A DNA stretch of 64,000 nucleotides from Elysia chlorotica (GCA_003991915.1 RQTK01000514.1:250355-314354); one strand, 5' to 3'; shown: positions 48,108 to 62,587, counted from the first letter of the stretch. The notes: generated by a model from the letters alone, not told the origin. Made by a program: numbers and translations.

Positions 48108-49623
48108 CTGCCAGCGACAAAACATTGGGACAAATAATTGCATACTTAAGTATAACCAGAGACTATAGATTTAATAAGATGTCTCACAAAAAGAGCCAAG
48201 AGCTTTTTATACGGAGTGCTCACTCTATTTCTTTATTTATATTTAGTGAAGGTGGATGAAGGCGGTTGACCAATCTTAAAACATATTTTTTACTATGATG
48301 TAAAGAAAGAAGCAACCGCCTTAATTATCCCGACCCACATACACAAAATCATTTCCATGAAACCTCTCATTATTTCCCACTCTCTGGTTTAACCTGATCC
48401 AATGTGACGGTCACCATTTGGCCTTCAATAAACCTTATTTTACCCAGGTTATATAATTATGTTCTGGTCTGATCAAAATCTCATCACCCTCTGTCGTAAA
48501 ATTACATCACAATATTTGACTAAAGGCCATAAACGGTGACCCCATTTTAACCTCAGATGATCAGTAACGAGTTAAAATCGCATGGGAATTAATGTAAAGG
48601 TTCGCGCAGCTGTCACCACGCGCTGAGTATACCACTGTATCTACGGTATGACAAGGTTGTGCAGTCTGCATTTCTGTAGACCTGCTCATGTATAGTGAAC
48701 ATCACCCCCCCCTTTAAAATGATACACGTTTTAAATTGTGAAGAACTGTTATTTGTGTGTGTGTGTGTGTCTGTGATATCTTTACTTCACCTTTGTACGC
48801 ATATAATTCTGTGCCATGCAATATTTTCATTAAAATGATATTGTCAAAATACCAAGTAAGCAAAATTGATACATGTATTGCAAAAGTCTTCTTGGTTTCA
48901 GTCGTTTAGGCAGAACCCTGGAAGTCTGATTCAACTAATGCAATAAATTCCATTATTATGTATTATGTGTATTTCAAGCCAAAAAAAGTTTGTAAAAGTC
49001 AAGAAATTTGAATTTCAGATAATGCTTACGATAATTCAGTGTCTAGACTCTATTCAGAAGACCAACGCCAGTATTGTGCGGTTCGAACCAATATTTAATT
49101 ATATAATAGCGAAAAAAAAAATTCGATTATTAATGCTAAGTGAAGCGGATCTGGCGGCCATGGGTCTCGCCAATGGAAAAAACAAACTGGTTAGTCATCG
49201 AAAAACCTTGACATCACCGCTTTGATGAATGATGAACATGTTGTGTATATTGTATATTCGTTAATTCATCCAGCTTTTCACTTGTGCACATGAAACTCTT
49301 TTTTTTTAAAGGGAACAAGTTTCTATGAGTATTAAAAAAAATTCAAATCATATTTGAAACTAAAGCCAATGTGGTCTTCTGTATACAGGTCCTTCTATGT
49401 ATAATTTTATTAGATTCATACTGTTAGTTAAGGTTAAATACACAGATCGTGCTTTGCACCAACCATTTATTGAAACTATTGATCAATGTAGCTAAAATTA
49501 AATAAATGGATAGAGCAATCCATGGATCAACCAAGTAAGCAATCCCTCAATCAATAACTCAATCAATCAATCAATAAATGAACTAGTTACAATAAGTAAA
49601 TCCTTGTGCCAGTCACCACTCAC
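48108..49623 (-). other. Dystrobrevin intron sequence
   Basis: Contains a short (GT)n at 48756-48770. The plus-strand frame at 48965-49225 has no motif that I recognise. No exon found. Confidence 0.55.
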
Positions 49624-49704
49624 AGTGTGTCTGCTTCTGTATGAACCTGAGCTTGCATGCTGTCCTGTATGTAGCGAAGATAATCACGTCGTAGTTTTGT
49701 GCTC
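49624..49704 (-). CDS. Dystrobrevin exon: N-terminal YRTACKLRF helix
   Basis: An 81-bp exon with acceptor TTTTGCTCAG and donor ACT|GTGAGT. It encodes AQNYDVIIFATYRTACKLRF and then IQKQTH plus the first base of a Leu codon. Vertebrate dystrobrevin reads AQDLDRIRLSTYRTACKLRF in the same place, so identification is secure. Two bases precede the first full codon, and one base is left for the next exon, where T|TG gives the Leu of L-HQIDIWNMIEA. This segment packs against the EF-hand-like module that, in dystrophin relatives, supports binding to beta-dystroglycan and neighbours. Only the upstream exon joining to it is uncertain. Confidence 0.93.
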
Positions 49705-49772
49705 CTGAGCAAAATTGATAGAAATGATATATAATTTAAACAAATGATAAAAGCAGTAAACATTTTGTGTAA

Positions 49773-49886
49773 ACGTTCATAAGCCTAAGTTATGATGAAT
49801 ATATCAAAGTGTTTTTAGTTCTTAACTTAACGTTCATAAGCCTAAGTTATGATGAATATATCAAAGTGTTTTTAGTTCTTAACTTA
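49773..49886 (-). repeat. Perfect 57-bp tandem duplication
   Basis: ACGTTCATAAGCCTAAGTTA to TTAGTTCTTAACTTA appears twice head to tail (49773-49829, 49830-49886) with no differences that I can see. It is about 70 bases upstream of the acceptor of the exon at 49624-49704, so within the range of a branch-point region. Confidence 0.93.
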
Positions 49887-50081
49887 ACGCCGTGACTATA
49901 TTGACTTATTGACCCAGAAAGAAGACATTTTAGTGATCATATATTTTATTTCTTTTGAAAGTTTTATAAATCCAATAGCACTGGCCTCATGATCAATGAA
50001 TGCCGAATCAAACTTGAGTCAGGAATATTCCTCGTAAAAAATTACATCTATCTAAGGTCGGAAAAGAAGAGAGTTGTTTAA

Positions 50082-50713
50082 NNNNNNNNNNNNNNNNNNN
50101 NNNNNNNNNNNNNNNNNNNNNNNNNNNNNNNNNNNNNNNNNNNNNNNNNNNNNNNNNNNNNNNNNNNNNNNNNNNNNNNNNNNNNNNNNNNNNNNNNNNN
50201 NNNNNNNNNNNNNNNNNNNNNNNNNNNNNNNNNNNNNNNNNNNNNNNNNNNNNNNNNNNNNNNNNNNNNNNNNNNNNNNNNNNNNNNNNNNNNNNNNNNN
50301 NNNNNNNNNNNNNNNNNNNNNNNNNNNNNNNNNNNNNNNNNNNNNNNNNNNNNNNNNNNNNNNNNNNNNNNNNNNNNNNNNNNNNNNNNNNNNNNNNNNN
50401 NNNNNNNNNNNNNNNNNNNNNNNNNNNNNNNNNNNNNNNNNNNNNNNNNNNNNNNNNNNNNNNNNNNNNNNNNNNNNNNNNNNNNNNNNNNNNNNNNNNN
50501 NNNNNNNNNNNNNNNNNNNNNNNNNNNNNNNNNNNNNNNNNNNNNNNNNNNNNNNNNNNNNNNNNNNNNNNNNNNNNNNNNNNNNNNNNNNNNNNNNNNN
50601 NNNNNNNNNNNNNNNNNNNNNNNNNNNNNNNNNNNNNNNNNNNNNNNNNNNNNNNNNNNNNNNNNNNNNNNNNNNNNNNNNNNNNNNNNNNNNNNNNNNN
50701 NNNNNNNNNNNNN
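50082..50713. other. Assembly gap (632 N)
   Basis: A run of N whose right edge abuts an (ATA)n tract, so the assembly probably failed in a long repeat. It lies in the large intron between the proposed first exon and the exon at 49624-49704. A further 5' exon could be hidden here. Confidence 0.99.

Positions 50714-50782
<69 letters not shown>
50714..50782 (+). repeat. (ATA)n microsatellite flanking the gap
   Basis: Perfect ATA of at least 69 bp, truncated by the gap. A poly-Asn frame across gap and repeat is an artefact. Confidence 0.97.
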
Positions 50783-50784
<2 letters not shown>

Positions 50785-53700
50785 CAGTAATAGTAAAAAT
50801 ATAGTAATAAAAAAGTAACCTTATTTTTTAATTAATAACCCTGACAGTATGTTTTTAAAAGCGCGAAAGTTTTACCTTTCAACTTGTACAAAAAGAATAA
50901 ACAGTAATACATATAATAGCAAGCATTAGTAATAACTTTAAAAAAAAAACACTCAATAGATTCGCTGGGCTTTATTCCAACTTAATACCACGACTTTAAA
51001 GATCTATGTCTGCTACATTCTTCATATTAGGCTAATAAACGATGGTAGCAAATGAAGATTTTATTTTAAATCATATTGGTTTCATAGCAAGATCATTGAA
51101 AATAAAGCCAAGTGGCATATATGGAAAGCACCTAGGGAAGAAATACATTATTTCATTATTAATACAAAAAAGCCTGCAAGTATATACAGTCTTCTTGTCT
51201 CGTAACATTATTTTGATCATTATATAATTTTATTAAATACATAGACCGCACTATTTTAATTTCTATCATTATGTGATCTATCATTTTTTTTAAAGATTTG
51301 GACTAGTTGAAAAGCCAAGGTGAGGAGAGTCCTCAATTGAAATTCCAAAACGCCCTAAGGGTTTAGTAGATGGATGGGTATGGCGTCTCATCTCTTGTGG
51401 GTCATAACGCCAACCAGTTAAGCATTATTAAGAGTAATTGGCAAGCTTAATAATGTAGAGAAATTTAGCGACTTCAAACTTCTTTGTGAAAATATTAAGA
51501 TATATATGATTGTCTAAAACAAATAGCTTCAAATGTTACAAACAATAGGTTTACGTGAATGTCAATATAGGTTTGCACTACTTGTTGGAAAAACTAAGAA
51601 TTGTGTACGGTAACACTTATGTTGTGGAAAATGGTAGAATTTTGGAATAATATTATGGTGAAATAAAAATAATGCAATAGTCCTGAAAATGAAAAAGATA
51701 GTTAAAATAAAGTGGTATGGATTTTGTATATAACCTCGTGTTATGGTAGGCTTGTGAAGAAATTCTTACAATCGTGGGGAGATTATAAATCATGTAATAG
51801 ATTTGAAAACAACAGAAAAATAATTCAAAACAATTTCTCTGTACGAAATCAAACAACAATAATGGTTCATTTAATGATAGCGTGGTGCAGTAGTATGGCA
51901 GAAGTATCACTTATCGGTCTCAAGAAAATTAACAGAAAAGTTAATTGAAAGCTTGATTAGAAAAGATATGTAAATAACAAGATGATTGTGCATATTCCAA
52001 ACTCTTCCTGTGCCTGATCAAATGAATACTGTCATGTAAGTACGAATATACTGACTTTCGCTTTCCTGCATTGCGTGTACGTCTTAGAGCTATGTCTCTC
52101 TATTGGTGATACATAGCACTAAAATAAACTTTTCGAACAACCCTTAAATAGATTTGTATAGTATACAGCCTAAATCGATCAAATCTCCAAGCCACCAAAC
52201 CACCAAGCCATTACATGCGCCATTCTTTAAATTTTATTCTTACTAGGGACGGTTTATTGTAGCTTCACTATGGAAGAGTAAACATTAGAGAAAGTAGAAA
52301 ACTAAAAACACTTGACAGCTTTGACATATGATATATAGAAACTAATACAGCAGCAGCAACAACAACAACAACAACAACAACAGTAAAAGAAGCGTTTTAA
52401 CTGGTTTCTCTATTTTGTTACACATATTAAATACTAAATGGCGTTACTATATATTATTTCCAATAGAAACTACCCAAAGAAAAGATAAGGAAAACAAACG
52501 TTACAACATTATTTACAAAACATAATATATAGGCAAATTCATATTTATATTTTTTTTTTCAATGTCAAACAAATAAGATCACTCAAACAGACAACATTTT
52601 AATGGTAAATAAAAATTAATATTCGGTTCGAACGGAAAAAATCAGCAAGAGATACAGTTCTAGATTTGACATGCCTTTGCTAAGGAGAAGCATGAAGAAT
52701 AATCGTAGATAGCAACAGAAAACAATAAGGAAGAGTAGTGAGGACTTTGTAAGGATGATTTAAAGTTATCGGTGATGATCAAGCAAGTTTGACTGGTATT
52801 TTGATTTTCAGAACCTTTTCGCTTGTATCGACATAAGTAGAATTATGATAATTAAGCGACAAATTCATCTTTTTAAAAGCTTTTTGGAGTAATTTAAAAA
52901 TTCTTGACTTTTAGATACATGTATAACATAAAGATATTGACACTCATAATGAAAATTGAAAAAAGTACATCAAACAGTGGACAAAGTTAACAACAAAGAG
53001 GGTAAAGTAAATCAGAGTGTTGTCGGAAGTTACAATATAAATAAAAATTACATCGATACAGATTGGATACTCCAGGAAAATGAAACATACTGTCCTAAAC
53101 CTAAACAATAATACGATGACAATTGAATCATTTAAAAATAGAATCTTTATAGCCTAATCATGCACATTGTTTTGTCTGAGAAAAAGGTTCTTCGTGTATT
53201 TCAGTCTGTTGATGTTTGCTGTACTAGTATAATTTATGGTTGCATAATTATTATGTATTTATGCAAGAATTGATCTTGAGAAGTACAATTTTATAATTAT
53301 CACATATTATGTAAAAAAGGAAGTTATCACTTATTACTGCATTTGCGTTACCGCAAAACAATAATAAATGGATGAGAAATTATTCCAAAGGACAACATGC
53401 ATTTCATAGCAAGCAGACATGTAAAACCAAGAAAAAAAGAATGCAGCTTTCTTTACATAAAGGATAGTTGTTTCAGTTTTTAAACGTTACTACAAAGCTC
53501 TAATTAATATTCTCTATATTTCAGAATAGTGTTTGTTTCAGGGGTTGTTTGAGTGTGGCAAACATTAAAGTGAACGCCTACAATAATTATTTTAATTCAA
53601 ACGGTGCCCAATTCAGAACGAATCAAAAGGCCGTGATTAATAATCGCGCATAGGATTTTGTTTGCGGTTTATCACATTTCGCGACAAAATCGTATCAAAT

Positions 53701-54229
53701 TAACAACCCCTCGGGAACTTATTTTACGCTTAGTTTTCATTGTTAAACAGGAAACGCCTCCATTTAAGTTCGCTCTGAATTGAAGGTAGTGCGTCGAAAC
53801 AGCCCTTGGTTTGAGTACTTGGTGAAAAGCTATGATTATTTAAACTTACACTCAAGAGATGTGCCTACTGCTTTTCTCATATTGATTAGAGCATAATTAT
53901 AACCATGGCAAATTTTTTTTAGCTTTATCAATACTCGCACATATTTTTTGCTTGTTCACCCCGGAACTTTAGTCCATTACATTGTGTGAGTACTTGTTGA
54001 AAATACTTTCGTATCCCCAAAATAGATTCCAAATCTAAATTAAAAAAAAAACACGTGACAAGGCAAATTTAATAACCAAACACATAAAAATGATAAGGAC
54101 AACAGGAAGCTTGACACTGCTGCACACCGATTACTGTAAAGATTTACCATCACGACATTGAAATAGAGAAGAATGTATACATTGGTGAACATTCGTGACA
54201 ACATTGAAGTCTAGGGAGGAAAGCATCAC
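50783..54229 (-). other. Intron or intergenic sequence without recognised exons
   Basis: Strongly AT-rich. Frames at 51042-51227, 51653-51910 and 51712-51948 have no motif. A short (ACA)n lies at 52352-52382. If 54230-54305 is truly the first coding exon, all of this is its intron. Confidence 0.55.
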
Positions 54230-54305
54230 CCTTGGTCAGCAGCTCCTTGTTGATGTCGCTGATGACGCTAGCGAACCGATGCTCATTCACGTTCAGGGTC
54301 TCCAT
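54230..54305 (-). CDS. Candidate first coding exon of dystrobrevin
   Basis: On the minus strand an ATG opens 25 codons (METLNVNEHRFASVISDINK, then ELLTK) plus one base, ending at the donor AAGG|GTGATG. An in-frame TGA lies 24 bases before the ATG, as expected for an initiator. An acceptor-like CACCAG at 54316-54321 also allows an internal exon starting at 54315. The single leftover G joins the two leading bases GA of the next exon as GGA, so the phases fit, reading KELLTKGAQNYDVI. Vertebrate dystrobrevin has RRQLFAEMRAQDLDRI there, a loose match only. The family's N-terminus is poorly conserved, so homology neither proves nor excludes it. It could belong to another gene. Confidence 0.45.
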
Positions 54306-54329
54306 AGTGACGGACCTGGTGTTGCTCGT

Positions 54330-54570
54330 GACGTCTCAGACGTGACACAGACCACACGATCCTAGTCCGGACGTGACACAGGCCGCACGCTCCTCGTCTG
54401 GACGTGACACAGACCACGTAATGCTCGTCTGGACGTGACAGACCATGTGCTCCTCGCATGGACGTGACACAGACCACGCGCTCCTCGTTTGAGCGTGACA
54501 CAGATCGCGCGCTCCTTTTCCTGAATGTGACGCAGACCACACGCTCTTCGCCTGGAGGTGACACAGTTGG
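54330..54570 (-). repeat. ~30-bp minisatellite with CGTGAC(A/G) core upstream of the candidate first exon
   Basis: Eight units with GACGTGACACAGACCAC as core, at about 54340, 54371, 54401, 54431, 54461, 54493, 54525 and 54556. In the transcript sense the core is GTCACGTC, a CRE/E-box-like half-site. Because the period is near 30, three minus frames stay open with a 10-residue repeat (for example RSAWSVSRP), which is not evidence for a protein. Confidence 0.9.
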
Positions 54571-55630
54571 TGAGTTTATCAATGCCGTGGCAGTAGCCTA
54601 AGTTAATGAGTTTCCGCTGCCACGGGTGAGTGTTTGTCTGTTCCAGCTGATCCTTGATGCCCCCAGGTGTGCTACTTGTGTAGGTGTGTTGATCTAGACC
54701 CGCCAACAATAGTTCTTCTTTCAGTTCACTGCTGTTTGTGACGTGGTTGGGGTGACAGATGTGTTACTCTATAGATTATAATAATTATGTGATATCGATT
54801 GACAATTGTCCGTGACTACACGTTTGGGCAATTACTAGGTATATTCCACTAACTTCAAAAAGTTGTATGTACTTGCAAAGATAGGAGGGTCAGCTGTAAA
54901 ATAGAAATCGAACAGTACTATGAGTATTTAAGTGACTCAGCTGCATAAAGGGCTTAAGTGTGATCAATAATACATCAATAGGAGTTCTGAACTCTCCAGA
55001 CAGGGGCTTCTAGGGTCGGTGCGCCATCAGATGCTGGCTTTATAATGACATTTTGCCGATTGATTGTAGTTGGGCTAGAAAAGAACTGATACGTTTGTGA
55101 ATGGCCATTGATTTACCTATTATGGTGCGAACTCCTGTACTGATATGGCTTAAGAGATGGCGTCAAAAACAGGTTTCTATGCATATTGTACGAACTCGAT
55201 CTAAAAGTATCTTTACAATAATCTAGCATCGTCCAGTTCAGACGTTATATACCGTGAATATTTTGATAGGTTATGTACTGCCTATCCCTCTGCAAACCAT
55301 ATAAAATGACTCACCCTCAGGATCGATACACTTTTTAAAATCTTTGTTTGTGTTTAGGACCTGTATGTATCAAAACGTGTGTCGACAATGTTTACCGAAA
55401 GCCGAGTATTTACTCATTACAAGAGCAAATGGTCAGTAGAAACGAAGAACCAACGTTAATACTCTACTGTCTCGTCGATGCTATGCTAAAGGTAACAAGA
55501 ATAGCCCCCCGGCTGAACACTAATTTCGTGGTGGCAATGTGCGCTCATTAATGAGGAAATTCTGTCGGGCACTAAGTCTTTTGAAATACGCTAAAGGGGG
55601 GAGTTGAGTGTGATAACTGACACAGGTACA
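54571..55630. other. Non-coding stretch
   Basis: No gene recognised. The frame at 55348-55551 has no known motif. If dystrobrevin starts at 54305 this is its 5' flank. No TATA box or promoter could be defended. Confidence 0.45.
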
Positions 55631-55833
55631 GAGAGGGGAAGCGAGAGAGAGAGAGAGAGAGAGAGACAGTGAGAGACAGAGACAGATGGACAGAGAGACG
55701 GGTATATAGACAGAGAGACAGGCAGACATACAGACAGAGACAAAGAAACGGAGACAGATAGAGAGAGTGGGAGATATACATATAGAGACATAGAGAGTTA
55801 GAGAGAGGGGGGGGGAGAGAAATAAAGAGAGAG

Positions 55834-55888
<55 letters not shown>

Positions 55889-55893
55889 GTGAG

Positions 55894-55971
<78 letters not shown>

Positions 55972-55986
55972 CATAGATAGATAGAC

Positions 55987-56019
<33 letters not shown>

Positions 56020-56160
56020 GGGGGGGGGGCAGAAAACATAAAATAGACAGAGGAGGGAGAAACAGACATAATGAAAGACAGGACGGCGGGCAGTCAAAGA
56101 AAGGGTGTGGGAGAAAAGAGAGAGGTGAAAGAGGCAGAGAAGGAAAGAAAGACAGAGAGA
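55631..56160 (+). repeat. (AG)n, (GACA)n and (GATA)n compound array
   Basis: AG (55640-55668), impure GACA to about 55790, then about 150 bp of GATA (55835-55985, with GAGTGA and GATACATA interruptions), then AG, GACA and a G run (56020-56029). Confidence 0.95.
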
Positions 56161-56295
56161 AATATTGATTGATTGATTGATTGATTTATTGATGTTTATT
56201 GGTTCGTTGGGCTTCTCACCCTAAACAAACATGACAAAAATATAATATTACAATGTCCAAGAAAAGGATAATAAAATGGTAATGTCACTTTCGAT

Positions 56296-56446
56296 AAGAA
56301 AGAGAGAAAGACAGAGAGAGAGAGAAAACGAGAGAGAGAGAGAGAGAGAGAGCAGCTGCTGCAGAAAGGAGCAGGAAGATATTGACCAAACTAGCTTACC
56401 CTAGTCCAACACTCTAGTAGTAGCCAAGCATCCTCCCTACCGTCTC

Positions 56447-56502
<56 letters not shown>

Positions 56503-56545
56503 TTCTCTTCTCTCTCTGTCTCTCTCTCTGTCTGTCTCTTAATCG
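56296..56545 (+). repeat. (AG)n and (CT)n in inverted orientation
   Basis: A purine AG tract (56300-56351) is followed after about 95 bases by a pyrimidine CT tract (56445-56540), so the two can pair with each other as arms of a long hairpin. Confidence 0.92.
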
Positions 56546-57080
56546 CTCTATCTATAATTATATGTCTGTCTAACTACTAGGTTTTACTTACCGGGTGTCT
56601 TTCTCTATTATTGTATTGTTTCTCTTTTCCTTGATCTCTCTCCACTACATATTTCCACGGTAAGAGAGAAAGGTAGAAAGGCATATGTGCAGACAATTCT
56701 TCTGTCTTCTAAGATAAATCATTCACGTCTGGCAATGCCATTGCACTCTCGAATCGCCATCACCGGTCGATTAATCTCCACTCTAACAGGAGAATCTCTA
56801 TCCAAGAGGTTTTGTTTGCTTGTTTTCCTTTATTTGAAAACCAAGAGCATGTTGGTTTATGAAAAAGAAACAAGTTGTGGGTGTTTCCGTGCAAACTAAA
56901 GACACCCGCATTCTCTGATCTGGTGTAATGATCACCTTTCATCCTTCACAGGAAATCACCGTAAGCTTCCATCTAATGCATTTCTATATAGGACGAATTT
57001 TGAACTTGAAGAAACTTTAATATTACGCTTACTGATTAAAGCCACAGGGCGTTCGAAATGTCGTTGAATGGAAGCTCAGA

Positions 57081-57121
<41 letters not shown>

Positions 57122-58330
57122 AATCACGCAAGCGAGCAGACTAGCCATAATAAAGTAATCTTAGAGACTTTCCAAAAGATAACAGTATTTAAGCACCTGG
57201 TAGACAGACAAGCTTCCACAAGTCAAAACTGAGAAAGCAATCGGAACAAATTGAAATATTAAGACATACTGGTGTTTGAGCATAAGGGTTGGAAAAAAAG
57301 ATAAAGATATAAACCATACAATTTTTCATCTGTGACAGAAAAGCAAATGCCATAAAGAAGAAATTGGGATAATAAGCTAAAACAAGGTAAAAAGACATTA
57401 TTTCCATTAGATATTTAAGTGAAAGTTAAAGCAAATCCTTTTCCAAAATCCCCTGTAATGAGCAAACGTGTCTGCTTTGCTCAGAGCTGTAACTAGAGGT
57501 TGGTTAGGCTGAGGCAGTTTTCACTCAATACAGGATATGCAATCCACAAGAACAAAACGAATTACATAATTACGCCGTTTTAGAAATATACATAGTATTT
57601 TCGGATTGCTTTTTAAATCCGTAAATGAAAGAAAAACTATGATTTGCCGCCGGTGCAGATTCCTTTACGTATCTTCTTGGTTTTCACTATCTTGTTCCGT
57701 GATGGCAAGACCTCAAATGCGTCTTAGAGCTCCCGATAGAGGATTGTACATTTTGTACTGCTAGTGATTGTGCCCGTGGCGCCCCCCTCGGGGAGTCGCT
57801 AACGACTTATTTGGTGGTGAGTACTCCAGAATGGGACCCACTGGCTCCAACAATAATTATTGACTAGCTGAGACCTCTGGATGGCAACACTAACCAGACG
57901 ACAAGAATGAAGAAATATTTGCCGGCTCGGTATGGAATCGCTAGATCATTTTCCTACCATTTTGCGTCTTATGGGGATTTCTCATTTTTACTTTTTCGAT
58001 AATTATTTTGTTGTCTGCAGAGGACAAAGAGGGTAGGTGAAAGAGGCTAAAAACGTCTCAAGCCCTGTTTTCTGTCTCATTAGGAAGGATATCTTTGTTG
58101 TGCAGGTGAGCGGATTGGGAAAGCGATTTCTTATCAGTTCTTTTAAAAATACAATATAAGATTAAAAAAAAAACAAACAAAAAAAACAACAAAAAAAAAC
58201 GCTGGCCTGGAGTATAGGCAGTGTGACAGATAAGTAAAACACGATAGCCTGGTTATAGTAATATACTGGTAGATAATCATTCACAGCTTGCACAGCGTTT
58301 ATTCGTTAAAATGGAATTGGAAATAATAAG
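56546..58330. other. Non-coding stretch
   Basis: Contains a short (AG)n at 57083-57117. The frames at 56687-56899 and 57189-57407 are unassigned. The block 57640-57960 is GC-richer but I found no exon. Confidence 0.45.
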
Positions 58331-58331
58331 T

Positions 58332-58500
<169 letters not shown>

Positions 58501-59310
58501 ATACTAAGATAGATAGGTGAATGGATAATTGGATGGATGGATGGAAAGGTTAAAAGAGGAAGATAATTATTTAGATGATACAACATAAATACATAAATTG
58601 GGGGAGGGGGGATTTGTTAGTTCCCCGGGTGACGGGGTCGAATCTTATTAAGTTTTAAGGTGTGTAAAAGAATAATACATAAATTTATGCATTAGGGGTG
58701 GATTCACAGAATTAAAATAAAATACTGAGAAGAAAGAGGGGGCTAAAGAAAAGTTTTTGGGGCTGGAAATAGACAATCATCATACCGAGATAGAAAGCAA
58801 AAGAAATGTTTTTGGGGCTGGAAATAGACAATCATCAGACAGAGATAGAATGTAAGAACAGGATTAAAACACAGATAGAGGATTGAAGTGCAGTGATTAA
58901 CGGATAACAAAAACTATGGGACGCAATCAAGAGAATAATTGTTTACTTGTAAGATGTTTCAAGATCGGCATGTAAAAAGGAAATTGAAAAGGCTTCTAAA
59001 AGAATTGTTGGTGTTAGGTTTAAAGGACTCTCTTCTTCTCACATAATTCCATGTGTTATCCTCAAAAGCTTTAAAGAAACCTTTTGGGTGGTTTAAAAAC
59101 AGTCGTTTGCTTGGTGTGTTTTTATGTAAAAAAAAAAAATTGTTTGTAGAGAACCTCAAGGTTCATTTTTTTAGTGCTTTCCCACCTTTCAAACTATTTA
59201 TCGGCTTTTTCTAGTTAATTCTTTTATAGAAGTTGGCTTATGCATTTCTCTAGCTCTTCCTCTCTATTTGACTGGTTGGCTGGCGGGCTGGTTTTCTGTC
59301 TCTCTCTGTT
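58501..59310. other. Non-coding stretch with a small tandem duplication
   Basis: GTTTTTGGGGCTGGAAATAG and following ACAATCATCA occur twice (58756-58785 and 58809-58838), a period of about 53. No gene seen. Confidence 0.5.
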
Positions 59311-59312
59311 TC

Positions 59313-59349
<37 letters not shown>

Positions 59350-59375
59350 TCTGTCTTCTGTCTGTCTGTCTGTCC

Positions 59376-59422
<47 letters not shown>

Positions 59423-59423
59423 G

Positions 59424-59504
<81 letters not shown>

Positions 59505-59530
59505 CTGTCTCTCTGTCTCTCTGTTCCTTT
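59311..59530 (+). repeat. (CTGT)n and (CT)n compound microsatellite
   Basis: CTGT units with occasional TTCTG slips (59315-59420), then CT (about 59421-59500), then mixed. It is the mirror type of the GACA/AG arrays elsewhere, on the opposite strand. Confidence 0.96.
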
Positions 59531-60470
59531 CTTTCTCACTCTCCCTCCTACTGTTCATATTGGGTGAGTTACCGATACTATGCATTTTATAGCCATTTTA
59601 TCCATATGCACCCAATCTTCTCAATATTTCGAAAAAAAAAATAAAGTATACCTCGAGCAGTTAAAAAAAATAGTGGAAAAGAGCAGTGTAGGAATGAAGA
59701 ATGAACATCAATTCAAGAACAGAGAGTATGAAGAAATTTAAACAAAATTGTTTTCCTTTAAAATATACACGCTCTTTGTGAGCATTGGATAGCCTTATTG
59801 GGTAGTAAGTACAAAGTCGCAGTAGCTTACAACTCGTCTTAAGCCTTCTTAGTCCTTTATCTTAAAACGAGTCGTAATCTTACCACAGCACTGTACTTAC
59901 GACACATAAGCTAACCATGAACGCCTTATTATTATACAGCATAGAGAAGGTTATTGAGTTTACAAGTTTGATGTAACGAGAAGTTGAGACCCGCAGTGTT
60001 GGCTACGCTAAACATAATCATCATATTTGAGTACGATCGCTTGTTTACAAGGTATGCTTACTCACGCGAGTCACACATCAGCCATCGCTCGAATTAGAAA
60101 AACATATTTTACTGGAGACGAGCTTAGTGATGATGTAGGCGAAACACAAATTTTCAAAACTTGACGTATAGGAATAATAGGAAGGTGTAGGCGACAGGAT
60201 CCACCCCAGAAACAACAAGGAACTAAATACATGTATTTGTAATGAGAACTTGCACGATATTAACTAAGAACTGACTCAAGCTTTGAGAGAGGGTATCGAT
60301 TACAGCTGTGAGAGGTATCGTTGTTTTAAGGCGAGGGTACACTGTTTGGTAGCAGTTGCTAGTTGTAAAATGAAAATACAAAGGGTATTTGTAGGGCAAA
60401 TCGGTCTTAAAGGACAACAGCAAAAGGACAGTAATAAATATTATTTGAATTTTGGATTGTTCTTTGTTTG
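59531..60470. other. Non-coding stretch
   Basis: Nothing recognised. Confidence 0.45.
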
Positions 60471-60538
60471 TTTGTTTGTTTTTTTTTTTTTTTTTTTTTT
60501 TTTTTGTTTTTTTTTTTTTTTTTTTTGGGGGGGGGGTA
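60471..60538 (+). repeat. Poly-T then poly-G tract
   Basis: About 47 T with a single G interruption followed by a run of 10 G. Homopolymer lengths are likely to be imprecise in assembly. Confidence 0.9.
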
Positions 60539-60628
60539 TTGTTTTTCGTTGTTATTTTTTTAATTCAAAATGCCAACGGTGAAAAAATGATAAGTTAATC
60601 AAAGGTAAAAATATACACAAATTAGCAA

Positions 60629-62275
<1,647 letters not shown>

Positions 62276-62277
62276 TG

Positions 62278-62353
<76 letters not shown>
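62276..62353 (+). repeat. (GATA)n running into the second gap
   Basis: Pure GATA for at least 75 bp, truncated by the gap. Confidence 0.97.
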
Positions 62354-62587
62354 NNNNNNNNNNNNNNNNNNNNNNNNNNNNNNNNNNNNNNNNNNNNNNN
62401 NNNNNNNNNNNNNNNNNNNNNNNNNNNNNNNNNNNNNNNNNNNNNNNNNNNNNNNNNNNNNNNNNNNNNNNNNNNNNNNNNNNNNNNNNNNNNNNNNNNN
62501 NNNNNNNNNNNNNNNNNNNNNNNNNNNNNNNNNNNNNNNNNNNNNNNNNNNNNNNNNNNNNNNNNNNNNNNNNNNNNNNNNNNNNNN
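62354..62587. other. Assembly gap (234 N)
   Basis: Left flank is (GATA)n and right flank is (AG)n. The hidden sequence is therefore probably the GATA-to-AG transition seen in the other compound arrays. Confidence 0.99.

Noticed and set aside
50074-50790. 238-codon open frame
   Set aside because: It consists of N bases and an (ATA)n tract.
54283-54709. Arg/Ser/Val repeat proteins on the minus strand
   Set aside because: Three different frames show 10-residue repeats from one 30-bp minisatellite.
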